Shown piece after piece: positions 1-12,100 of a stretch of 64,000 nucleotides of DNA. The translations under genes were made by a program, and so were the position numbers. Under the pieces are notes generated by a model. It was given only the letters and a program-made list of their open reading frames with translations. It searched no databases and was not told the origin of the DNA. The first letter of the stretch is position 1; each line of letters opens with the position of its first letter. The DNA is taken from positions 1 through 64,000 of the forward strand of contig CAJNDS010002350.1 of the NCBI GenBank assembly GCA_905221605.1, written 5' to 3'. Source of the DNA: Symbiodinium natans. Its lineage: Eukaryota; Sar; Dinophyceae; Suessiales; Symbiodiniaceae.

Positions 1-72
1 GAGGTTCATGGTACTTACTAACCAATTATAACTGCACTTATAACCTCCAAGTAGGGTTTAAGGGCTTAGAGT

Positions 73-144
73 TTAGCATTCAACTCTGTCGCACCACGCT
101 TCCATAGGCTTGAAGAAGGCTTGACCCCACCCACGCTCTTGCAC
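73..144 (-). CDS. UGT last exon with stop
   Basis: Encodes VQERGWGQAFFKPMEAWC then DRVEC and TAA. It follows CTGAAG| and continues the 635-668 exon, which ends CACAAG|GTAGCAAG, so both borders show AAG|GT. Confidence 0.75.
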   Translation of the reverse strand: MQERGWGQAFFKPMEAWCDRVEC

Positions 145-3100
145 CTTCAGGTTGCCACAGGCTTGATTTGGAGGCCCAAGACCCAAGGAAAGACCCTAAA
201 CCCTAAACCCTAAACCCTAAACCCTAAACCCTAAACCCTAAACCCTAAATCCTAAACCCTAAACCCTAAACCCTAAACCCTAAACCCTAAACTTTCAGAA
301 TGGACTACCTTATAAGAAGCCGAAAAGTTGAAGAGTTGGGGTTTGAGCCAGTAAGTGATTTGGAGGCCTTAAACCCCTAAATCCATAAACCCCTGAAACC
401 TAAACCCTAAACCACAAACACCTAAACCCAAGCCTGCTTCAGTGAAGCCCCAACTTCGAGTTTAGGGTTTAGGGTTTAGAGTTTAGGATTTAGGACATCA
501 GGAGGCGTGCCCGGCAAAAGTCATCCGAAACCCTAAACCCTAAACCCTAAACCCTGAACCCTAAACCCCAAACCCTAACCCTGAACCCCTTCCGCTGCTG
601 TCTGCGCATCGTCTTTCACTGGGGTACTTGCTACCTTGTGCACTACGTGACGAGCCCAAGCAATGACCCTAAAGCCTAATACCCTAAACTGCAAAACCTA
701 CATCGCTCCATGCCCCAAAGAGTTTAGGGTCTAGGGTTTAGGTTAGGGTTTTGAAGCTCTAAACCCGCCAAACCCCCGACCATCTGTAATTTTTTGTATG
801 ATTTTCGGAGCATTGCTATCGCGCTTGTTCACCCAACCCCCACACCACCTAAACCTCAAATCCTCGAAGTATCTCAAGATGCCCTGAAGACCGTTCCCCC
901 CCCCCCATATGAGGATGTCCGTTTAAGGCTCCGTCCTTCAACAACAATCCTTCAAAGGGACCAACGTCCAGAGAGCTGGCCCTAAACCCTAAACCCTAAA
1001 TGGCCACTACGGTTCCTTTGCCTTGCGGGCATTCGCTGGCTGGTCCACGGCTTGGGGGATCGCCACCAGCGGCACGCCGGCCATCAGGCTCTCCTGCAAT
1101 CTTGGCTGCACTCAGGAGGGTAGCTAAAAATTAAACTTTTAGCTGCCTTAGTAAGAAACCCAATAAACCCAAAAAAGGTAAGGATCTAAAGTTACAGTAA
1201 AGTACCACAAATATGGGCTTTACACTGTTTGTAGGGTTGATAAGGTTTTGGGGCTTGGGCTCAGGCAGGTACTGGGCTCAGGTACTGGGCCTTTTGAGGT
1301 ATCACATGCCCTGACTTTCCCTTGCAGAAACCTGCTTTTCCCTGCACCTTCGTCCATGTCTGCATCCTTTAAGTGGGTTTCGCGTTTAGAAATCCTACAC
1401 CACCAGACTCTGACAGCGTACCCTATAATTACCCTAAAACCTAAACCCTAAACCCTAAACCCTAAACCCTAAACCCTAAACCCTAACCCTATAAGCCCTA
1501 AACCCTAAACCCTTTCTTAGAGGCTTGCGCGCGGCCATCTCCCCTTTGCATCAACGGCCGTTGCGGCTCCTGGAGGCTGTTGAAGCCGACGTGAGAGATG
1601 AACGCGGAGGTGTAGTTGTTTAGCATCTCCACCTCAAAGCCCAGAGCGGTTTAGGGTTTAGGGTTTAGGGTTTAGGGTTTAGGGTTTAGGGTTTAGGGTT
1701 TAGGGTTTAGGGTTTCGGGTTTAGGGTTTAGGGTAGAGCCCTAAACCCTCAACCCTAGAACCCTAAACCTCAGAACCCTGAAGCCTCAGAGACCCTTGCG
1801 CAATGTCCTCAAGCCCCAAACCCTGAATCATGAAACCCTGAACCCTGCAACCCTACACTGACCTACACCCGAAATTCTGAAGCCCTAATCCCTGAAACCC
1901 CGAGCCCTGAACCTGCAACTCTGAAACCCAGAATCCCTTGAACCCTACAAGCGCTGTTTAAGTTCCCCCCTATACTAACAGTCCTTAGTAGGGATTGGAA
2001 TACCCCCGATAATGATTCGAAGGACTGTTAGTATAAGGGGGAACATCCCAACCTACACCCTAACCCTAAACCCTAAACCCTAAACCCTAAACCCCCAAAC
2101 CGCTTTTGAAGTTCCCCACCTGCGGCACGAAGCCCCGGATCAGCACGTTGGAAGGCACCTCGAGCAAGCGGGGTCTTGGTCTTAGGGGCTTGGGGTTTAG
2201 GATTTTGGGTTTAGGGAAGTTACATGGGGTGTATAGGCTTTACGATGTAGAGCTTAGGGCTTCGTGGTTTTTGGCTGAGGATTTAAGGTGTAGGGTTTGA
2301 GGTGCTTGGGTTTTGTTTCTCTCTCGAACTTCTTTTTGAAACTTTGACTTCATTGTTCTTTTGCTGTTGGGTGGCTTTTGCGCAGCATCGGGCCTTCGAA
2401 GCTCTCTCTTGCGGATTTCCCAAAGTAAGGGTACCCGTTCAAATATACTCGAGCCAACCTAAACCCGAAACCCGAAACCCCTGAACCCTAACCCCTAACC
2501 CTCCCTTTCTTGGGGGCCTCCAAGCTGAGTTGATATTGGTGCTTTTTGAGAGCTTTGTCGGGTGATGTTTGGGGATTGTTGTGGAATGCTTCAAAAAACC
2601 CCAAACCCTAAACCCTAAACCCTGAACTCTAAACCCCAAAACCCTAAAACCCTAAACCGAGTGTCTTGCTGTGCTATTTGTGGCTGCCTTTGCGCTGCCT
2701 TTGGTGCCTATTGGGGGCCTCTCAGGGCTTTCCGTTCAAAGAACTGAATGTGGAACCTCTGCTTAGTGTGATGCTGAAGTGCTTAAACCAGTTCTTGGTG
2801 CCCCAGTCACCATACTATGATAAGGGCACCCATTTTTTGTATTGGTTACCTTTCAAAGCCAATTACTTCTTCTTCAGAATGAGACGATGGCGGGTAAACA
2901 AATAACATCAACCTAGGTCAATCGAACCTAGGAGGCCCCTTAAGACCCTCCGAAAAAGACTCCTGAGTATGATCCTCTTAAACCCCAAACCCCAAACCCC
3001 AAACCCCAAACCCCAAACCCTAAACCCTAAACCCTAAACCCTAAACCCCAAACCCCAATCCCTAAACCCTAAACCCTAAACCCTAAAGCCTAGCTCAGGG

Positions 3101-6100
3101 AAAGCATTCAACAAAAACTCACCCGATGCCTGGTCGAAGATCTCTTCATCGCTGCTGCCCAAAAAGTCGAGTGCATCAGGCCTCTGACCGGCTCCAGGTC
3201 TGTGGGTTTGGGGTTAGGGTTTAGGGTTTAGGGTTTAGGGTTCAGCTGCCCTTACCCCCCCCTGGTTCTTAGTAGAGAATGCGGGAATTCGAGCACTACA
3301 TAGACGCTTTAAGGGATTAGATCGGGTCCTAATTCCATCATTTCCTACTGGAAACCAGCCAGGTCTTGAGGGTTTAGGGTTATTCTGTTGGGATGTTCCC
3401 CCTTATACTCTAACAGTCCTTAATCGGCATTATAATCGAGGGGTACTATGATCCTTAACAAGGACTGTTAGTATAAGGGGGACCCCAACAACATATTATA
3501 GGGTTCAGGGTTGAGTGTTGTTGCTTCAAAAAAGGCACAAACCCAACAACAACAACCTAAACCCTTATATTCTGAAACCCTACAATACCCTAATTTGTCT
3601 TAAAATCTGGACCCTAAACCTCAGGGGCCGTGAGGGCTTATCCCTGAACCCCAAAAGCCCTAAACCCGAAGTTTATGCGTGCTCGGGCTGTCTTTGAAGC
3701 TTTAGACCTTCATATACTTCGGGCCAGTCTAGTAAGGCTTTAGCTTTCCCCCCCACAGGGCTTGGGATTTCGGCCCTAGGTGTGGGGTTCGGAGGGATCG
3801 GCGTCCATGCCATCAGAGCTGAGGGGGTCGGGTTGAGGGTTTAGGAATTAGGGATTTTTGGGAGAGAGAGGTGTGATGGATGTAGGAAGCCAAGACTCGC
3901 CCTAAAACCCTTAAAGACCTCAGGGATCCCAGGGTCTAGGCCCTCGGCTTAGGCAGACGTACTCCTCCCAGAACCAGGGAATCCGACGCTTAAATGCTAA
4001 TATGTGGGTTTAGGGTTTAAGGGTTCAGGTTTAGGGTTTAGGGTTTAGGGTTTAGGGTTAAGGGTTTAGGGTTTAGGGTTTAGGGTTTGGGGTTTAGGGT
4101 TTAGGGTTCAGGGTTTAGGGTTTCGGGGACCCTGAAGCCTTGACCCTCAAACTTTTGGGCGTAGTAAGCAGAAGCGGCTGCTTGCCCACGGAGAGAACGC
4201 AAAAGTACTCGTCGCCCAGGTCCTTTTTCAAAAGGCGTTCAGAAGGGCCGGATTCTAATGGGTGTTAGGGTCTTTGAGGGTTGCTTAAGCAAATGAAATT
4301 TACGAGTATACATAAACTTGACTAATCAATGCTGTTGGTGAGATGAGTGACTACTGACTTAGAGAGTGAGAGAAACCCTAAACCCAACAATCGAACGGGA
4401 AGTTCTAAACCCGGTATTTATGAGCCTTCGGGTATCCAACAAAAACTAGAACCCCAGACAACCATCAGCAATCAGAAAACTGTTGCTAGCAACAGCAGCG
4501 ACTACCACGGTCAAGATTCAGAAGCAAGGACAGCGTACCACCACCACAATTACAATTTCTCCTCCTCCTGCTTTTCCTCCTACTGAAACCCAAAACCTCC
4601 AACCCTGAACCTCAATGTGGCGCTCCTTCAATGCAGCCAGGAGGGCTTTCCACACGTGCTGGCAAAAGGCCTGCGGCAAGGCCCCACCGCATTCTGCCGA
4701 CCCACCCCCCCAACCCCCCTGCCCCTACGGACATCGAGCAGTCTCGTATGGGTTTTCGGGTTTAGGGGTGTGATGTTTCTGCCCCTTACTGAAGTGCTGC
4801 GTAAGTGACAACCAGCCAGTCTGGTCAGGCTCGTGGACCCTGAACCCTGAACCCCTGAATCCTAAACCCTAAGAGGCAGGGTGGGGGTGGCGAGGGGAGA
4901 GGGGTGGGGCAAGCGAGGCACTCGCAACTTCGACTGTGGACTCAAGAACTTTCTCGATTCTTTGCGCTACGAGGAGTGGGGTCTTCGAGGCGTAGGTGTA
5001 GGGCATTCAAGGTTGGTGGGGCTTATAGGGGATTTTAAGGCTTATACGCATAACCCTAACCCCCTAAACCCCTACAACCCCTAACCAACCCTGAGTCAGG
5101 CCTTGCCAGTGGTGCCGATGGGGAGCTTGGAGGTTCACGGTACTTATTAACCAATTACAACTGTACTTCTAACCATATTAGGGCACTTAAGGGGCTTACA
5201 AGTACCCTAAACCCTAAACCCTAAACCCTAAACGCTAAACCCTAAACCCTAAACCCTAATTGGTTACAGGCCTTGCCAGTGGTGCCAATGGGAAGGTTGT
5301 AGCCGCTGAGGTGTCCCAGGTCGATGCTCCACCGATCTGAGAGAGCCATAGTGCCTTGCAGTCGTCAAAAGGAGGGCTTAGGGTTTGGGTTTAGGGCTAG
5401 GGTTTAGGGTTTAGGGTTTAGGGTTTAGGGTTTAGGGTTTAGGGTTTAGGGTTTAGGGTTTAGGGTTTAGGGTTTAGGGTTTAGGGTTTAGGGTTTAGGG
5501 TTTAGGGTTTAGGGTTTAGGGTTTAGGGTTTAGGGCTAGGGTTTTGGGGTTTAGGGTTTAGGGTTTAGGGCTTCAGATTTGGAGTATTTAGGCTGTCGGG
5601 TTTTGGGGCTGTAAGGTTCTGGCAGGGGTCGAGAGCTTCTCCTCGCTCCCTTCAACCCTAAAACCTATGTATAACTCTAAACCCTATGCCCTAAATCCTA
5701 ACCCACCCGAAAACCTATATATATATATATGTATATATGTATATATGTATAACTCTAAACCCTAAGCCCTAAATCCTAACCCACCCAAAAACCTAAGCCT
5801 TCAAGCACAAAGAGGGGGCATTTGAGGCCTCAGGAGTCTAGGGTCAAGGGGCTCAGGGGTTTCATGTTCTTGGGATTTAAAATGATTCTGGACGGTTTAT
5901 ATAGGGCTTAGAGCTTAGGGTTCAGGATTCGGGCTTGGAGTTGAGCATGTAGGGCTTGGGGTTAAGGGCTGTAGTCGCCCGTACTCAACCCCTGCTAAGC
6001 ACTAAGTCCCTGTATGGCTAGCTCCGAAACCTCGGGCATCTTCTACAACCCGCATCCCTAAATCCTGAACCCCCTGAAGACCTAAACCCTAAACCCTAAA

Positions 6101-9100
6101 CACTAAATCCTCCAGGCACAAATCCCGAACCCAAACTTCCCAAACCAAAAAACTCTGAACCCAAAAGCCCTGAACCCTGAAGGCCGCTAAGATTTCCGGA
6201 AACATTGGGACAGCAGGAGGTTCAAGCACAAGGAAGGGGGTTTAGGATTTAGGGTTTAGGGAGGTTTGGGGGGATGTTGGTAGGCGCCAAAATACCTAGG
6301 GAGACCTAAGAAAAAATGCCACCTACAAAGAACACGAGTGCCCACTCTGGGTCCTAAGAAAGGTGGGAACTTTAGGGCTTCAGGCTACATGCCTTTGGAA
6401 CCGGACCGGCATAAACACACATGGTCAATTCTCAAAATTAGAGTCCCTTTTTGGGTAATCTAAATACTAGTAGCCGCCTTATTACACTTGGAAGCCCTGT
6501 TGACTTAGTGAGGAGGGTTAGTAAGGTGGGCTATGGGGGTTCTAAGAGGACTTCTAGGGGATACTAAGTAGACTTACTAAGTCAAAAGAGCCTCCAAGTT
6601 GCAACCCCTAAAAGGACCATAATTTAATTTAGAGAAGTGACCACATGTTGCATGGTCGACGGATTTGAAGGCCCTAAACCCTAAACCCTAAACCCTAAAC
6701 GCTAAACCCTAAACCCTAAACCCTAAACCCTAAACCCTCAGCCCTCAGCCCTCAGCCCTAAGCCCTAAACCCCTATGCCCTAAAAACCCTACACAGGATG
6801 CCAGGGGGCCGAGGGCGGCGTAGATGATCTTCCGTCCCTTGGCCAGCCCTGCCGAGAGCTCCAGCACGGGTAAGGCGTGGCCGAAGCTCTTGACACCTGG
6901 GATTTCTTGGAGGAGCTGAGAAGGGTTTAGGGTTTAGGGTTTAGGGTTTAGGGTTTAGTGTTTGGGGTTTAGGGTTTAGTGTTCAGGTGCTCAGGGTGTG
7001 GGTGTAGATGTTCTAGAAGGCTCTCGACACCTGGCCACCAAGCCACATCACACGTAAGTAAGTTTGGAACAACCCCAAACCCTAAACCCCAAACCCTCAA
7101 CCCTCAACCCTCAACCCTAAACCCTAAACCCTAAACCCAAACCCCTAAACCGGGGATCTATGTAGGTTTTGGGGTTTGGGCCTCAGGGGTGAAGGGATCC
7201 AAGGCCCTACTAAGTAGGGATCCTATTCAGGCCGATGCCTCCCGCTGCAGCCACTTGGCAGCCCTTTTGACTTCGTAAGTAGGGTTTGGTTTAGGGTCTA
7301 GGGTCTAGGGTCTAGGGTCTAGGGTCTAGGGTCTAGGGTCTAGGGTCTAGGGTCTAGGGTCTAGGGTCTAGGGTCTAGGGTTTAGGGTTTAGGGGGTTTA
7401 GGGTTAGGGTTAGGGTTAGGGTTAGGTTTAGGTTTCTAGGGTCTAGGGTCTAGGGTCTAGGGTCTAGGGTCTAGGGTCTAGGGTCTAGGGTCTAGGGTCT
7501 AGGGTTTAGGGTTTTAGGGTTAGGGGTTAGGTTTAGGGTTTAGGGTTTAGGGTTTAGGGTTTAGGGTTTAGGGTTTAGGGTTTAGGGTTTAGGGTTTAGG
7601 GTTTAGGGTTTAGGGTCTAGGGTCTAGGGTTTAGGGTTTAGGGTTTAGGGTTTTAGGGTTTTAGGGTTTAGGCTGTGTAGGGTGTAGGGTTAGGAAGGTG
7701 GGCTAAGGGGATTGGAAGCGGGTTTCTAGGGGATACTAAGTTCAAAAGAGCTTCCAAGTACTCCCATGGGGGGCTACCCGCTTTTCCTGGTGCAAAGTTT
7801 TAGGCGATTGCCAGCACAAAGCCCCAAACCCTAAACTCTAAACCCATAACCCCAAACTCTGAGCACAACACCACAAAACCCCCAAATCCAAAACCCAGGC
7901 CCAAACCCTAACCCCCAACTCCTGAACCCTAAACCACAGACCCTGAACCCCAAACCCCTACAATCCCAAACCCAAATCCCTTAAACCAAAGACCCAGCCC
8001 TAACCTTAAACCCCAAACCCCACACCCCAAACCCTCTAAAACCCTAAACCCTAAACCCTAAACCCTAAACCCTAAACCCTAAACCCTAAACCCTAAACCC
8101 TAAACCCTAAACCCTAAACCCTAAACCCTAAACCCTAAACCCTAAACCCTAAACCCTCACCTCCTCTCCAAGTCGCGCGGGATGAAGCTGTCGGACCGGG
8201 CGCTGATGACGTGCCTTGGGGGGGCCCTAATTCGTGGCCTTCAAGGAACCCCATTCGGGGCCTCTAAAGGGTTTAGGGTTTAGGGTTTAGGGTTTAGGGT
8301 TTGGGGTTTAGGGTTGAGGGTTTAGGGTTGAGGGCTTAGGGCTTGGGGCTTCGGGTTTGGGATTCCATGATTCCTTACTAAGACCTTCTAAAGCCCGGGG
8401 GTCATCCTCCTGGGCTGACCGAGGGCGCCCTACATCAACACCAATCGACACACACGAAACCCCCAAAACACTTCTCTGAATACCGCTTTTTTGGAAGCCC
8501 GACCCCAAGCCCCAAACCCCAAACCCAAACCCTACACCCCCCTGGATGAACCCTTTATCACCAACCATGCCTCCCAAAAAAACCCCTGTGAAAGACACAA
8601 ACGCCGTAAAGCCTAGTGCTATTCAAGTACCCAAAGCCCCTTGTTGAAACCCTAATCTCTCATATACATAACACCCAAAAGCCTTCAGAGCTCCTAAACG
8701 CATCCCATGACTCACCAACCGTAGAGGGTTCAGGGTTATTTAGGGTTCAGGGTTTAGGCTCTAAACTTTCCCTAAACCGTAAACCCTAAACCCTAAACCT
8801 TTCAACTGAAAACTTGTAGGCCGTGACTCCTCAACAGTCGAATGTTCAGGGTCTAGGGCTTAGGGTTTAGGGGCTGAATTGTGGGGGTTGTTCGGGCTTC
8901 CGGTTGGGGGTTTCAGGCTAAGTGCTTTGGGCTTCGGATTAGGGTTTAGAGTTGAGGGTCTTGGTCGCCGAAAGCCCTGTCCTAGACCCCTAAACCCTAC
9001 ACCCTAACCCTAAACCCGAAACCCTAAACCTTGAACCCTCAGCAACTCCTCGCACATCTTCATGTGTGCCTGGAAGTCGGCAGCCACGCGAAGACGCGTC

Positions 9101-12100
9101 CACAATGTGCCGCACGTCAAGCGAATACTATGCTGATTCATGCCTCTGAACTTCAAGCAGCGACGCCAGGCCCAAACCCTAAACCCTAAACCCTAAACCC
9201 TAAACCCTAAACCCTAAACCCTAAACCCTAAACCCTAAACCCTAAACCCTAAACCCTAAACCCTCAACCCTAAACCCTAAACCCTCAACCCTAAACCAGC
9301 ATACCACGTAGAATGTGGTCCGGGAAGCGGCATTGTGGCCATCGGACGGGCGGGAGCATTGTGTCAAGTGTTGCGGGTCTGCCAGGTTCCGTCTGATCGC
9401 AGACCGGAGCGGTTTGCCCGTGATTTCTTCTCTCGTCTGTCGCAGTGTCATTGATTGTCGGACCTGTCAGGGGTTTAGGGTTCAGGGTTTAGGATTTAGG
9501 GCATAGGGTTTAGGGTTTCACGACGAAGGAGAAGGAGCACGGTGCAAATGGCCCCGCACTAAACACGAACCTTGAAACAGTTACTATATATGCATATATG
9601 TCATCTGAGTTGCCCGGCGGGTTGGAAACTCGGCCACAGAGTGGTACCTAACCTTAAGCCCTAAACCTTAAATCAAAACAAGCCCTAGCCTCTAGCATCA
9701 CAGCCTCTCGTTTTGCAACCATGGTTGCGGCGCACTGCCGCTGACCAGGCAGCCGACCTCCGTGCACGGCTGCAGCACTTGAGGGTTTAGGGTTTGGGTT
9801 TAGGGTTTAGGGTCCAGGGTCTGGGGTCTAGGGTCAAGGGTTTAGGGTTTGGGAATTAGGGTTAGGGTTTGAGGTTTAGGGTTTAGGGTATTTAGGGACA
9901 AAACCGACAACTTTGTAGGTGCAACCGAATTTATGCTGTAGCAACTTGCAGGGCTTAGGGTTTAGGGTTTAGGTTTTGGGGCTTAGGGTTTAGGGCTTCT
10001 TAGGGTCATGGCCCCGAATCTTCATGGCCGACGGCCAATTCGGTAAGCATTTGTTGGATACCTATTGTAGCAACGGAGCCTTAGAATCAGGGTTCCTAAA
10101 CGGGGAGCATCATCTAGATAACTGCCCACATCACACGGCGTTCAGCAAACAGGTGAAACAGATTCGGGAATCGGCATTTGCACGCAGAGGATGACGATCA
10201 GAGAACCAAGGGTCTAGAATACCCACGCCCCACAGAGTCGATAAGGTCTATCCTGCACCCATAAACCCTATGAGCCCCATAAACTCTGTAAACATTATAA
10301 TTAAACCCCACAAATGCTATAAACCCCACGAACCCTAACACCTACTAGCTAAGGGTTGCAGGGTTCGAGTCCTTTGGCCTCTGACTCCCAAGCCCCTACA
10401 AAATAGTAGGCCATAACCCCCTAAACCCTGAACCCTAAACCCTGAACCCCAAACCCTAAACCCTAACCCTAAACCCTACTGTAAACCCTAAACTCTGAAC
10501 CTAAACCCTAAAACCCTAAACCCCTAAACTCTCTGTGCAACCGGAGGTGCTGCGGTGAAGCTGAACTCACGGCGCAGCTCGTCGGCCCACTCATGCTGTC
10601 CTCAAGGCTTCGGGCTGTGGGTCAGGAGGGTTTAGGGTTTAGGGTTTAGGGTTTAGGGTTTAGGGTTTAGGATTCAGGGTTTAGGGTTTCGGATGTAGGG
10701 TTAGGGTTTAGGGTTTAGGGTTTAGGGTTTGGGGTTTGGGGTTTAGGGTTTAGGGTTCAGAGTTTAGGGTTTAGGGTTCTGGGGCTTGGGGCTTGTGGGG
10801 TCTCTGCGGTTGGGCTCGACTTCCCCTCAGGGTCAGAGTTCTCAGTCAAGCCCCTAAAAAATCTGCAGCCCTAAGGCCTAAACCCTAAACCCCAAACCCC
10901 AACATCCTAAACGGAAGGTGTGTCTAAGTTTGCTGCAAAGTGTCCTGGCGGTGGCAGCTCGGCCACAAGGTCTTCGCCTCAGAAGGCGGACCCCTGAGAT
11001 AAATCCTCAAGCATTCAACGGAGGCTCTTGCGAAGTTTAGGGTTTAGGGTTTAGGGTTTAGGGTTTAGGGTTTAGGGTTTAGGGTTTAGGGTTTAGGGTC
11101 TTGCGAAGTTACCCTAAACCCGGCCGAAGACCTTTGTTTTGCCGACCAGGTGGCATGTGGTGACGAAATTCGTCTTTGCGTAGAACCTGGATCTGGATTT
11201 GCTGCTGCATCTTGACAAACCGCTCATGATATAAATCCTGACCAAAATGTTTTTCCTTCATTTCTAGACACTTGCCAAGATCAGCAAACACTGTCACCCC
11301 TTGTTTCGGAATCCCAGCAGCTGCCGCCGGGTCAGGAAGTGGCAAGACAGGTCCACACCAAACTTGTCTTGGATGGCCTGCGTTTAGGGTTTAGGGTTTC
11401 GGGTTTCGGGTTTAGGGTTTAAGGATCTGAGTTTTTTGGGCCACCCCCTTAGCCCTAGGGCTCCTACACTCTCATCCCAAGGCCCCCCTTTGCGCACGCG
11501 GGTGCCAAGTCACTAAAGTGAGGGGTGAGGTTTAGGGTTTAGGGTTTAGGGTTTAGGGTTTAGGGTTTAGGGTTTAGGGTTTAGGGTTTAGGGTTTAGGG
11601 TTTAGGGTTTAGGGTTTAGGGTTTAGGGTTTAGGGGTTTAGGGGTTTAGGGGTTTAGGGTTTAGGGTTTAGGGTTTAGGGTTTAGGGTTTAGGGGTTTAG
11701 GGGTTTAGGGGTTTAGGGGTTAGGGGTTTAGGGGCTGGGGTTTAGGGTTTAGAGCTTGGGGTTTAGGGTTTAGGATTGTTTAGGATTTTAGGTTGATTCC
11801 ATGACGTAGAGTTTCTGATCTGGGGCTTCACGTTTAGGGCGTGGTATGCACTGCGGTTCAAAACATGGGGTTTGGCGTGTTTACCGTAGAAACCAACCCA
11901 GAAGCTGTGCAGAGCGGTTTAGGGGGTATTAGGGAAGGCAAGCTGAAGTCGACGTGACGGCAGAAACAGATTGGAGCTGTATGGCCTTCAACTTCCACTG
12001 CCATCTCTGGTGAGTTGAGGGCAAACATAGGTTAAGCCCGGTCAAGGGCACGCGAGGCTGGAAGCGACATCTCAAGCCACTGGCCTCGAATCCTTCCAGC

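Noticed and set aside
9707-10190. Plus-strand frames LQPWLRRTAADQAADLRARL and a 56-aa ORF starting MADGQFGKHLLDTY
   Set aside because: Good-looking but inside the UGT intron on the other strand and of a length expected by chance.
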